The translations under genes and the position numbers were made by a program. A stretch of 64,000 nt of DNA, taken from assembly GCA_014898425.1 (NCBI GenBank), contig RCSZ01000006.1, positions 682,001 to 746,000 on the forward strand, written 5' to 3'. The notes beneath the pieces are model-generated. The model did not search any database and had not been told where the DNA came from. It saw nothing but the letters and a program-made list of their open reading frames with translations. This document shows, one piece after another, positions 48,301 to 60,841 of the stretch. Position 1 is the stretch's first letter, and each line of letters begins with the position of its first letter. The DNA is from Botryotinia globosa. Taxonomy: Eukaryota > Ascomycota > Leotiomycetes > Helotiales > Sclerotiniaceae.

Positions 48301-48877
48301 ATCCATTTCACTGCTCGCACTACCCGCATGGCTTATCCAAGCGTGCAATCGTACGGTAAATTGATTCAATCAAGTATGGTAGTAGCTAGTAACAAGCTGA
48401 ATGGATGATCTTGTTTGTTACTCGCTCAGGCTTGTTCGAACTACAAATTTTGACAATTTGCAGTTGCTAAAGCTCCAAATTTGGTAACATGGTTAGGAAT
48501 TTTCTCAGCTCCTCGTGGTTCCGAACCAATGCAGGTACCATGAATGGATGTCGTTCGTCCAGTGCCTACCTATTGTTAGCCTCACTAGTGAAGTTTTCGC
48601 AGTGCTCAGTGACGCTAACGAACATGGCTTTTTCTTCACGGTATCTCCTTAGTACATATTGCCCTTCACCCCGATCATAGGAAATACTTTTATCTTGAAC
48701 CTTTGTTATTCATCAGTAGTAGAGCTATCTTTCCTTTGGCTTACTGTTGCAATCTTTCCTTATTCTAACACTCGTTGCACATAATCTTCAACTTTATCAA
48801 TTGTTATCTTATCATTAATCATAAATCATACAAGTGCATTCTCACATTTGACTGCATTTCCTTCTTTATTATTCAAG
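42347..48877. other. Gene-poor 6.5-kb region between trehalase and GT2
   Basis: Base composition is ordinary, unlike the AT-rich flanks, yet no gene can be assembled. Dozens of short frames lie on both strands (for example 43421-43857, 44556-44789, 45126-45317, 45905-46431, 47272-47572) without domains or splice continuity. The trehalase promoter occupies the left edge, and a CT-rich leader for GT2 the last 170 bp. A run of 11 G lies at 44080-44090. Decayed gene remains or long noncoding transcripts cannot be excluded. Confidence 0.5.
42738..42798. repeat. CTGG/CTTG tetranucleotide microsatellite
   Basis: About 15 units of GCTG with TGGC, TTGC and TGGT variants, ending in seven or so pure GGCT units. 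It lies about 400 bp upstream of the trehalase start. Confidence 0.9.
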
Positions 48878-51733
48878 ATGAACGCCCTTAGGGGATATCT
48901 CGCCCCTGGGAAGAAGGCCGAGCAAGAGGCGAAGAAATCAAAGAAAACTGGAACATCAGCACCAATGCAGTTGGAAATGCATACAACCCCTCCTCTGGGT
49001 TCACCACTGGCTCCATCCTTTGCCGACCGTTCGAGGCCATCCTCTCTATATCCGGAAGGTGATTTCAGAAATGGTCCTAGGGAGAGTGTCTTGACTGTCA
49101 GATCTGATGTCGTTGTCAGTTGGTTACATCAACAACAAATGGAAAAACTATGGGCCGTTGGTGCTCCGGGAGAGGGTGTCATCTTGAAGAAGGCAAAGGG
49201 TGATTTCACATGTTGTCCGCCTTCTTTAAGGACGGAACCATCGGGTATCTTTGACTACATTGTAGCAATGAATGTCAAAGTAAGTGAATCGTTTCCCCTT
49301 TGTCCAACAGCATTCGCTAACTCGATATTTAGGCTGCCATGACTGTCAATACTCGTGTCATCAAAATTTTCCTCGCCCGCCAGCACGCTGATTATGTTCC
49401 CCTTTCGGATGGTCTCCGTCTTCAAGTTCTTCCTAATGTCGAGTATCTACCTCGATGCCAAAAGCATCACTTTGGTGCTTTCATCCAAGATCAACAAATT
49501 CTCATTGTCTGGGACGATGACCCAAAGCACTTGTTGCAGAGAGCAGAGTACATTGAAAGATCTTTGCTGGAGATGATCTGGGCCGATGATGACGAAGAAA
49601 CCGACGAGAAGAAGGGTGGAGCAAATGTTTCCACCGCTGATTTGGGAATCGGATCTGATGTCGAAGATGGTTATGGGGCGCAAGAAAAAAGACCAACACT
49701 ACTACTTAATCCTCTCATGGTCGGTGCAACTTTGTGTCTTCTCGTCACCGCTCTCGGTCTCGGTTGGAGAAAACTTGGTCTTGAAGTCGCTGTTGATGGA
49801 AATTACACTCGATTGGCTTTACTCGCCGTCGTTCCTTGTCAAATCTTCGTTTCCCTTTTCTTCATGCAAGTCATTATCGTTAATCTGACCCAGTGTTTTG
49901 GACCAATCAACAACTTGAACAGTAACTCGAAATTCTACTCCGGCAAAGCTCCTCGACGTCTAAATCGAAATAACCGAGAACTTCCTCACGTCACTATCCA
50001 GATGCCTGTCTACAAGGAAGGTCTCGTTGGTGTTATTCAACCTACCGTCATTTCTCTCAAGGCTGCTATCTCTACCTATGAACTTCAAGGTGGCACTGCC
50101 AACATCTTCATCAATGATGATGGTATGCAATTGCTTCCTGAAGACGAAGCTCAAGCTCGTCGTGACTTTTATGATGAACATACTATTGGATGGGTCGCGC
50201 GTCCTGCCCACAAGCCTAACCCTGAAAATGGCGAAACAGCTTTCCTTCGCCGTGGTAAATTCAAGAAGGCTTCCAATATGAACTACGCTCTCATGGTTTC
50301 CAACAAGGTCGAAGAAAGCCTTCTCACTATTGCGCGCCGTGATGGTTGGTCCCAGGCTGAGGAATACATTGCTTATGATCAATGCTTAGCTCGCGTTCTG
50401 GAAGAGGAAGAGGGCCGTGCCTGGGCTGGTGGTAATATTCGTGTGGGTGATTACATCTTACTCATTGATTCTGATACTCGTGTTCCCGCCGATTGTCTCT
50501 TGGATGCCGCGAGTGAGATGGAACAATCTCCTGAAGTCGGTATCTTACAATTCAACTCTGGTGTCATGCAAGTTACGGATAGTTTCTTCGAAAATGGGTA
50601 TGTCATCATCATCTCTATCTCACCGATGAAGTAAATAAAACTGATCATTTCCATCTAGCATTACCTTTTTCACCAACCTCATCTACACCGCTATTCGTTT
50701 CGCCGTCGCCATGGGTGACGTCTCTCCTTTCGTCGGCCACAATGCCATGCTCAGATGGTCCGCCGTCCAACAAGTCTCTTACCACGACGAAGACGGCTAC
50801 GAGAAATTCTGGTCCGAATCCCACGTCTCAGAAGATTTCGACATGTCGCTCCGTCTCCAAGTCAATGAATACATTATCCGCTATGCCGCCTACACTGGCG
50901 ATGGCTTCAAAGAAGGAGTCTCCCTTACCGTCTACGACGAGCTTGCGCGTTGGGAAAAATACGCTTACGGATGTAATGAACTTCTCTTCAATCCTCTCCG
51001 CTTCTGGATCACGCGTGGTCCGTTCACGAAATTGTTCCGAGAATTTTTGAGATCCAATATGAGATTCACATCCAAGATTACCATGATGGCATATATCGGT
51101 ACTTACTACGCGATTGGCGCCTCGTGGATCCTGACCCTCGCGAATTATTTCATCATGGGTTGGTATGTGGGCATGTACGATAAATACTATCTCGATTCCT
51201 TCCAGGTGTACTTCTCGCTCATCATTGTCTTTTCCCTCTTGGGTAATGTTTCGCTGGCCGTTCTCCGATACCGATTGAACGAACGTGGCTTCTTCTCTTC
51301 TTGTAAGTTTCCCCCCTCCTCCCCCCTATCCATCTCTCCCCCACACAACCCACTAACCACCCCTCCCACAATAGTCTTCGAAAATCTCAAATGGCTCCTC
51401 CTCATGACCGTCTTCCTGGGCGGCCTCTCCATGCACGTCTCCCAATCCCTGCTCTGCCATTTCTTCGAAATCGACATGACCTGGGGCGCCACGGCCAAAG
51501 AAGTAGAAAACGTCACCTTCTTCGAAGAAATCCCGCGTCTGCTCAAGCGCTTCAAGTACACCTTCCTCTTCTGTATTCTCATGACCGCCGGCATGATTGT
51601 CTGCGCCCTCGTCGTGCCCTGGAATTGGAGAATCGATACGTTTGTCGCCATTTTCCCCCTGTGTACCGTGGTCGTGAGTCATTTTTTGATGCCCATTGCC
51701 TTGAATCCCGCGTTGATGATGTTTACGTGGTGA
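48878..51733 (+). CDS. Membrane-bound family-2 glycosyltransferase (fungal GT2 type)
   Basis: Four exons: 48878-49279, 49333-50597, 50659-51302, 51375-51733; 889 aa. It resembles the conserved fungal type-2 glycosyltransferase reported to be needed for hyphal growth on solid surfaces and virulence in Zymoseptoria and Fusarium; the product is probably a surface polysaccharide. Chitin/cellulose-synthase-like motifs are visible: VTIQMPVYKEGL at the start of the catalytic domain, NDDGMQ, IDSDTRVPADCL (DxD, about 513), SEDFDMSLR (about 615) and ARWEKYAYGCNE in the place of the QxxRW motif (about 655). Two spans precede the domain (about 260-310) and several follow (ITMMAYIGTYYAIGASWILT; WLLLMTVFLGGLSMH; FLFCILMTAGMIVCALVV). 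Intron 3 (72 bp) is readable in frame (see findings). Confidence 0.9.
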
Positions 51734-52190
51734 GTGGGGATGGGGATGGGTGATGGGGTAATGGATAGTTTAATTAATGTGAGGGTGGGAGAGAGATGTA
51801 TTTAGAGAAAAATATCTGGTTGGGTGGATGGATCGTCGGTATATATATCCATATGTCCAGGTTAATATGGGAATGGCGTTACTTTATAATGTGAAGCTTT
51901 TATATACAGGAATGGTAGAAGGAGGTGTTTGGAATAATATAGAATATTCTCACTGCGAGATGGAGACATAGGAAGGTGGATTTAGATAGGCTACCTAGGA
52001 AAAGATGTTTAACTTTAGATTCTTTAATCAATTTCATTACTTCTATACATTTATTTATATATCTCTTTATAATTCTGTTCCATGCCGTATATTCGCAAGT
52101 GTCAAAATTTTAATACATCACTCCACACAAACCCACTATCTATATCTACATCTACATCTCAATGTCAACCTCCATAGATCTAAATCCTAC
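51734..52190. other. Intergenic between converging GT2 and sugar transporter
   Basis: 457 bp of 3' flanks with short GATGGG repeats after the GT2 stop and AT-rich sequence. No gene. Confidence 0.6.
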
Positions 52191-53979
52191 CTACTCTCTC
52201 CTCAATAAAGGTTCCCTCTCACCTCCCTCCTCACTCCCCTTCGCCTTCCCCTTCTCAGACCCCGGCATTCTCCTAAACTTCCCTCCATCCACCTTCCTCA
52301 CCACCCAACTCTCATCCCTCTCCGCACACTCAAAAAACTCCATATTCTCCTCGAAACTCCTCCCTCCGCTCTCCAACGAATATCTCCACGTCCACCACCC
52401 GGCAAACATATTCGTACCCGCAAACACTAGAAACAGCCAATAATTCAAATTGTTAAATCCAATTGGCGTCAACAACGTCACCGCAAAATTCGCCAATCCC
52501 CAGACGAAAACCGAGATTGCGGAACCCTGGGCGCGAGCCGAGGAAGGATAGATTTCGGTGGGGATCAACCAGACAGGTGCGAGCCAGCCGATTCCGAAGA
52601 TGGCGGTTGCGGCGAAGAGAGTTGCGGAGCCGAGGATTTCGGACACGAGGAAGGGGATACTTGGAAAGGTGGCGAGGCCTCCAAAGAGGGTTAGCAGGAG
52701 GAAAGAGAGGGAGAGGCCGATGCTGCCATATATCATGAGAGTGCGACGACCGTAAACATCGATGGAGAGCCAGGCAAATGTCATCATGAAGAAATAGAAT
52801 ATGTAGTTTCCGAGGGTGAGATATTCGGATTTACGGGTAGTGAAGCCGAGCAGAGAGAAGATTTGAGGACCGTAGACTAGGGATTTAGTTAATAGGTGCA
52901 TCATGAGAAGGAATATGAGCTTTTTGACAGAATTGGGTATGGAGAATGCTTACCGGATACAGCGCCGTAGCCAGTGAGAGCCTGATTTATTTGACCCATT
53001 ATGGTTATCATGGTTGGGTGGAATTGTGCATGCCCTGGTGTAAACATATCTTTATACTGTACTTTTGAACCATCTTCTTGAGCAGTAGATTCTTTGAGAG
53101 TATCGAATTTCGACTTGGCTTCTTCTTTGCCATATACCTTCTCAAGATATTTCTTAGCATCATCTTCTCGGTTTACACTCATGAACCACTATAAACAATT
53201 AGCATTTTCTGTAAGATTTTTGGAGTTCAAGAGATTCTCGACATACCCTTGGAGTTTCCGGAAGTTGAGAAATGAAAGACATCAACAGGATTGGAAAAAT
53301 CTGCATAACAATAATCGGAGTTCTCCAAGCCCATTGACTATCTTTCCCCAGGCCAATTGTAACTCCCAAGTTGATTGAATACGCCATCAACAAACCAAAG
53401 ATATTCATCTGAAACTCTTGAGCTAATGCTCTACCTCTCGCTCCATCCGATGAAAGTTCACTACTATAAACCGGAATTGTCGAATCTATCCCTCCGACCC
53501 CCAATCCCATAATAACTCTCCCAGCGATCATACATCCCAACGATGCACCTTTCCAAGGCGAAGATCCATGAAATGAAAAACCGGAAATAAACATGAGTAA
53601 GTTCCCAAATGATGTTGTTGCCAAACAAGCAAATATAGATGGTTTTCTTCCCTCTTTGTCGGCAAGCCAGGAGGCGAGAACTGCTCCAATTGCACATCCT
53701 AGGTAATAGACTGAGACGATTATGCCTACTACAGGAGATTCTTCGCCAATTTGCATGGTTTTCAAATAGCTGCTGTTTGTGTTTATTAGGGACATCATTC
53801 CTGATTTGTGTTAGATATGATGGCGAGAGGAGTCTAGTTGTACTTCGGGGCGAATGATACATACCTTGATCGTAACCATAGAGAGCAATTGCCGTACTGG
53901 AAAACACGACGATCTCATGTTTCTTGCTTAGCAGAGGAAAGATGGAAGAGCTACCTCCTAGTTTTGAAGGATTCGGCAT
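52191..53979 (-). CDS. MFS sugar transporter
   Basis: Four exons, complement(52191..52876, 52954..53188, 53247..53800, 53865..53979), 529 aa. A sugar porter-family proton symporter in the plasma membrane. Twelve spans can be followed. Family motifs: ALYGYDQGMMS in span 1, LADKEGRKPS between spans 2 and 3, GRVIMGLGVGGIDSTIPVYS, PETPRW (restored by splicing Arg-Trp), DVYGRRTLMIYG, and IPTEIYPSSARAQGSAISVF. The cytosolic C-terminus is charged and ends GEREPLLRRE, an acidic/dileucine-type tail. Introns are 58-77 bp. Substrate (hexose, other sugar or polyol) cannot be fixed from sequence. Confidence 0.94.
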
Positions 53980-55093
53980 TTTGAAGCTTGTGCGTGAGAT
54001 GAAGCAGACAGAAATCTATAGATAATTGAGATCTCAAGACTGAGAGAAGATAGACAGCACAGGAAGCACAGGAAGCACTTTGAAAGTAGCTTCTTGAAAC
54101 GAGAAGATTGATTGAGAGAATGAACGAATGAAGATGGTAATTCTACCTCTTCATGAAGAAAGGAAACGAAAAGACAAAAACAAAAAAACAGAGGGAAAGG
54201 GTTTCCTCAAGCTTCAATTCAATAGCTACCTACCTACCTCTCTGGGCTAGAATCACGGGTTGCAATAATAATTGGATTTGTAGAGGGAATTCCTTGGCCA
54301 TGATTGGTATTTTAGCTGAAACTATGTATGATGATGACATCAATATTTTGCGGCGGGAAATGTTCCGCATCACGAGGCTAAAAGTAGATGCCTAGGTAGG
54401 GTAATAGGTTATCGATCGTGAGAACAATTTATTTCTTTTACCATCAAACACTCCCTTCTATCTTCAAAATGAGTGTGCTCATATCATATTCAGAATCGAA
54501 ATATGTATAGTTGTTGGTTGTGGATATAGGAGAAGTTATAGTGATCTATTAGAACAACTTCAAATACATTGTATATAACATCCTTGTTTTCTATATAAAA
54601 TCCTTGTCTTCTATATAACATTTTTGCTTTCTATATAATCTTTATATTCAATATATAAAAATTTGATTTTAAATATTTAAATCTATTTTTTTTATATTAA
54701 TTAATATTATTATATACTATATAAATCAAAAATTACTATTTTTATATTTTAATGAATATTTTAAAACAAAGTATTATAAAGGAAATTCATTATTATTATA
54801 TATTAAAAATTATTAAAAATTATCTAATAGTTTTATTATCATATCAATTCAAAAAACACCAATTCAAAAAACCTCGTCTCAGATTACCTTAAACCTATTA
54901 TCATCAATTCAAAAAGCTTTTATTTTCATATTTCATTTCAAAAAAGAACCTTACAAATATCAAAATACTTCAAACATACTATCACCAATCATTATCATTC
55001 CAAAAAGATTTTGTTTTTATATCCCATCTCAACCAAAGCCTTTGACTATCAAATACCTATCAGATTCTAAATATCTTTAATCAAACTACAGTA

Positions 55094-55554
55094 ACCGGGC
55101 ACAGATAGTTGTCGGATGCTAAAATCACACCAAAACTTATATAGATTATCTATATATTTTTTGATAATAATATAGATTTAATTCAATATATTTTATATTT
55201 TTCTATTTATTTTCAATTAAAATTTAATAATAAAAATATGATTTATTTTTAGGATTTTTTTTGATTATAAAATCTATATAGAAAGTTGATATAAATTAAA
55301 GGTATCGAAATTTATTAGTAAAATAAGCGAAAATTAAGAACTTTTTTTGAATTTAATTTCAATCTTATAAATAATAATATTCTAAGATTTTAGAATTATA
55401 AAAATTATTAATTCTATGTTTTTATTATATAATAAAAACATAATCAAAATTTTAATTAATTTTAACGGTTTTAAATATTTCTTTTTTATTTATATAAATA
55501 GAACAAAATGATCATTTTTGGTGTGATTTTAGCGTCCGACAACTATCTGTGCCC
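55094..55554. mobile_element. Inverted-repeat element, copy B of the two-copy family
   Basis: GGGCACAGATAGTTGTCGGA TGCTAAAATC at the left matches the right-end complement with a single C/T difference over about 39 bp. The interior aligns with copy A at 13521-13976 in the same orientation, and lengths are similar (461 and 456 bp). No open frame. TA lies at 55092-55093 and 55555-55556, but three extra bases (ACC) stand before GGGCACAG on the left, so the exact end is open. Confidence 0.82.
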
Positions 55555-56352
55555 TAGTACTGTATCTCTATAAATCTATCTATTTTTCAACAATCTCTCA
55601 AAATATTATAATATAGATTTCTCGATATAAAATTACAGACTTTATCTAATGATTGTATAAAACACTTGAAACAATCTATCAAATAAAAATCTATCGAAGA
55701 AGATAAGATAGCTTCAAAAATAATAAAAATGCTATTTATTTAATTTAAACACAATAATTAAATAATAAGGGATATAGTTTTTTAATAAAATATATAATAT
55801 GAATAGTCTCAATAAAGCTTATTTTATAAGTAATAATAATAATAAAAATGAAAAGAAACTATTAAAATATTAATCAGTTTATTAATTTTAAATACTATTT
55901 GATTTGAATATATATTTTATAATAATTGTATAACTAATCGATTATATCACAATTAATATATATATATAAAAAGGTTCTGTTTTATTAAAATATAATCTAA
56001 TAAATATTAATTAGAATCTAAAAGGTGTATGGATTTATATTATTAAAACTTTAATTAAAAATAATTATAATATAATCTAAAAAATTTTAATTAGAATCTA
56101 AGAAATATATGGATATTTATTTATTTGAAAATAATATTTAGAATTTTTTAAATATATAAAATTCATTAAATATAAAGTAAAATATTAAATTAAAAATAAG
56201 TAAAAATTACCTATGATATATTAATGAATAAAAATATAAGATTGTATATAAGTGTTTATTAATCTCAAATGATAAATGTTTAGATATAAATATTGTCTTT
56301 TCAGATATATATTTTAATTTAAATTAATCTTAAATTTAAAAAATTATATAAT

Positions 56353-56420
56353 TATCACGGGGCAGGCAGCCAGAAATAGGGCTCTAATAACTTTGCTCTA
56401 GTTCGGCAAAGTTATATCGA
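56353..56420. repeat. GC-bearing repeat relic with hairpin
   Basis: ATTATCACGGGGCAGGCAG stands out of the AT-rich background and resembles the ends at 61383 and 62388 (TATTATCACGG, TATTATCATGG). It contains a perfect 10-bp-arm inverted repeat, ATAACTTTGC and GCAAAGTTAT (56387-56415, 9-nt loop). Probably a fragment of the same repeat class; the far end is not recognisable. Confidence 0.4.
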
Positions 56421-58383
56421 TTCAGATAATAGGTTTAGATTGAAGATTAAGATATAGCTCGAAAAGCTATAATATAGAATCTTTCGAGTTGAAGATATAT
56501 AGAATTTTCCTAAGTGAGCTAACTCGATTGGGCTTTAACTTATTTATACTTTAATGTGAATATTTAATTCAATTCTTTTCGAAAGGATTAATATATTATA
56601 TAATCTTATATTATAATATTACTTTTCTTTTTAGAGTTGAATTCTATTGAATTAAAAATATCATAATTTGATTATTTAAGAACAGATAATATTCGATCAA
56701 ACAGATCCTGATTTATTAAGATATTTTTGATAAAAATTATAAATCAGTTTTTGTATATTTTTTTAGATAATTTGTAGGTTTTTTAATTAGTATTTTGTAG
56801 TTGATTCAGTAAATAGTATATTTCAGTTGAGATTCTTCATAATCTTTTTTCTTTTAATAGAAGTTTAGGATTTTGTTAACTTTAAATTATTTTAAGCTAT
56901 TGATTTTGACAAATAATAGTAATGGGTTGTATTATTTAAAAACAAAATCATTATATATAGGATATAATAAATTGATATAAAAAATAGAATGAATTCTTAT
57001 TAAAATAAAAAGTTTTAATTTATAAATATAAAGATTCATTGGGTTTAGAATTTTAAAAAACCTAAAATTCTTTTAATTAAGCTTTTTCTGTGGGTATAGA
57101 ATTTTAATATTTCTAGTATTCAATTAGATTATATTATTAAATAGATATTTATAGATAAGAGAACAACAAATATCAATATTCTTTGAATATTAAGTTTAAT
57201 TAGTAATTAATTTAATTTATAAATATGAAAAGATAGCTTTTATTTTTGTAATAAATTCTTTAATATTTTATACAATAAAACAAATAGTTAAAAATAATAT
57301 AAACTCAAAGTTTAAATAAAAATTGCAACGAACCCAACAAGCGTTTAGAGATCAATCTTAGAATTAAAAGCTATAGAGCTAAAAAGAGTGTATTATAAAG
57401 TTATATGTATAATCGGTTGAAAGTTTAGTATTATATTTAATTCAATCCGATATAATTATATATATATTGTAATATTACTTTTTTTATAAAGTTTATTTCG
57501 AATTTGTTTTAAATAAATAATTTAAATATAAAATATAATTTTCAAAAACCATTCTTTATATTCTCTTCTATTATAAATTTCTAATACTTAATATATATTA
57601 TTATTAATATATATAAATCTATTATACTTTATATTTCTTCTAAATAATTTTCAAAATATTAATTATTAATTATTTCACTTAGATATTTATCTTTATTATT
57701 ATTATTATAATTAATAAATATAAATATAATAATTAGAATAAATTCATTTTGATTTCAAATATTTTAATATAAATCAAATAAATAGATTTATATTTAATAA
57801 AAAGTATTTCTATATTAAATATATTTATTTTGTTTATATAAAAGAGTTCTTTTAATAAAGAAAAACTTGAATATATGAAAGTAAAATCCCTAATATATAG
57901 AATTTAAAACACAGTTTATAACTGGAAACTGATTGGTCGAAAAAAAGTACGGATGTTCTGTATAGTGAATATCAAAATTCTAATCTAGAATAGATATTAT
58001 TATTAATAGGTATAATAGTTATAAATGATTTATAAAATATAATTAATTAATATTTTTATATTCTTTGAATCAATAGTTTTTGAATGATATTATTTTTATA
58101 TCAAAAAAAGAGTTATTATTAATATATTAATATATTAATTGATTTTGTAATAAAAAGTTCAAAAAAAGTTTGATAAAAAGTTGTTAATACAATTCTGATT
58201 GGTTCAGATTTGATTAGTAATAAGAGAGATAAGAGAAGAGATTAGAAAGAAAAGAGGAATTAGAAAAGGGAAGGGATTAGATTTATTAGATTTATTAGAG
58301 AGAAAAAAATAGAAAAGAAAATGGAAAAAAGAATAGAAAAATAGAAAAATAGAAATTAGAAAAATAGAAATTAGAAAAATAAT

Positions 58384-58546
58384 CAAACACTTAAGAGAAT
58401 TAAAAAAGGAATTAAAAAAAGAATTAAAAAAAGAATTAAAAAGAAAAATAAAAAAAGATTTAGAAAAAAATAAAAGAAAAGAATTAGAAAAAGAATTAGA
58501 AAAAAAATTAGAAAAAAAATTAGAAAAAAAATTAGAAAAAAAATTA
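58384..58546. repeat. Purine-only tandem tract (AATTAAAAAAAG / AATTAGAAAAAA)
   Basis: Tandem near-repeats of about 11-13 bp made only of A, G and T-pairs, strongly strand-biased. The open frame on the opposite strand (NFFSNFFSN polymer) is a consequence of the repeat. Confidence 0.8.
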
Positions 58547-60611
58547 TTATTATTATTCTTATGAATAATATTATTATTATGAATATACCCCACCTAGATC
58601 GATGCACAGACCACCACCTCAAAAGCTTACAATCTCTGAATAGCTTCAAAATTCATATTTTAATAGAAAATATAAAAATATTAATCTTATTTATTTTTAG
58701 AATTTTAAAAGCTATATAGTACAAATATAAATATAGGTCCTAAGGGGCGTGAAAAGCTCGTGAAATTAGAATATAATTAACTTTATTTAATAAAATATTA
58801 AGAGAGAATTAAAAGTATTAATAATATTAATATTATTAATATCTATTAGATGATAGTTTTGAAAGTGAAATATATTTTATAGTAAATATAAAGCTTTAGA
58901 TTTATTAAAATAGAATAATATAGGAAATTTATTTGTTATATATACAACTAATTGTTATATGATCTAAATAAAGTCGGAATAAAAGTAGGGTAAAAAAAGC
59001 TATTGAGAAAAACAATTTCTAAAAATAGTATTAAATTTATTATAAAAGTTTAAGATTTTATTTGAATTGAATTAATTCTAATCTTTAATTTTATAAAGAA
59101 TCCTTTTGAATTTTACAATATAAATATATAAAGAATCGATTCTCTATTTGAGATTGAATAATTTATCTTTAATTTTTTGAATTTTATTTAGATTGTTATA
59201 AATATATATAAATTGATTTAGAATCATTATATAATTTCAGAAAATGTTTTAATCAAAAAAAGAAAGTTAAAATAATATCATAATTTATCACCTATATCCG
59301 ACAACAAGAGGCTCTCTTAAATCTTATCTTTTTACTACAATAAGTGTTAAGAGATTATTTTATTTCTATTTATTTTTCAATTAAAATTTAAAGTATTCAA
59401 CTTTTATCTTCTTATTTTATATAATAGAATATATAATTCCTAATTTATATTAATTCTAATGATCAAAAAAGTATAATATTCTAATTATTAATTATTATTT
59501 TGAAAATATATAATCAATATATCTGTCTTTTTTAAAGAATTTAAAAACTATATTTTTAGAAATAGAATTAGAAAAATTCTAGAAATTTAAAAATCTAAAA
59601 AACACTTTTTAGAACATTTAGAAATAGAGTTTAAATATATATAATTTGATATTTTCGAAAATCTGAAAATAAATTCTAAATATAATTTATAAAAACTTTG
59701 AATTCTATTTTTAAAGAATTAAGAAATATATTACTAAATAATTTAAAAATTTCTTTTAACTCTTTTGGTTTTTCGAAAAGATAATATTGATTGTGTTTCT
59801 TAAATTTTTAAACAAATAAAATTGATTATATTTTTTAGATTTTCTAAAAGATAATAATAATATAAAATAATTCATTATAAAAAGTTATATAAAGATTAAT
59901 TCATTCCTTATATAATTATACTATTATTACTTTAATTAAATATTTTCAGAAATATTTTTTATAATATATACTACTACATGTTTGATTTAGATTTTATTAT
60001 TATTATAAAGTATATATCTTTATTGAATAAAAAATATCAATAATTCCTTTTATAATTATAAATTTATATTTCCTTATTACAATTATTTAATCTTAACTTT
60101 TATCTATATAATTCTCAAAATAAATCTCAAACTCATTTCAATCTACTATTATTAAACGAAATCTCTTTTATATATATATATTTAAAATATAATTTAATAA
60201 GTTTTAATAAAAATAAAGTACTATATATTAGTTTAAAGAAATATACAATACTAATTCGTTTAAAATAAAAACTTGAAAATTATAAACAAAATTAATATTA
60301 ATATTATTAGAATCAGATTTTTTATAAATTAAAAATATCTGAGATTTATTAAATACTATCAAATCTATTCAAAAGTTCCTATAAATTTAATTCAAGTTTA
60401 ATTTCTATATCTAATATATAAACCTTATTTTTGATTATTTTTATTAAAGATTAAAAGTTCTTATTAATTTTTTAAGATTTATTCCATAATTCTCTTATAA
60501 AAAATCTAAAAGTTTCATATAATAAAATAAAGATTAAAAGAAATAGCAAATACCGAAATATACTATAACTTTCTAATTCAAATTAAGTTTTTCAAACTTT
60601 TATTAAAAATC

Positions 60612-60841
60612 ATTAATAAAATTAATAAAATTAATAAAATTAATAAAATTAATAAAATTAATAAAATTAATAAAATTAATAAAATTAATAAAATTAATAA
60701 AATTAATAAAATTAATAAAATTAATAAAATTAATAAAATTAATAAAATTAATAAAATTAATAAAATTAATAAAATTAATAAAATTAATAAAATTAATAAA
60801 ATTAATAAAATTAATAAAATTAATAAAATTAATAAAATTAA
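60612..60841. repeat. 9-bp minisatellite AATAAAATT, about 25 copies
   Basis: 230 bp of essentially perfect 9-bp repeats. Because the unit is a multiple of three, one minus-strand frame stays open as a poly(NFI) polymer; this is not a gene. Confidence 0.95.

Noticed and set aside
51187..51682. Minus-strand frames opposite GT2 exons 3-4
   Set aside because: Overlap conserved transmembrane exons of a well-supported gene.
58204..58649. Long Phe/Asn/Ser-rich minus-strand frames
   Set aside because: They come from a purine-only tandem tract in the AT-rich desert.
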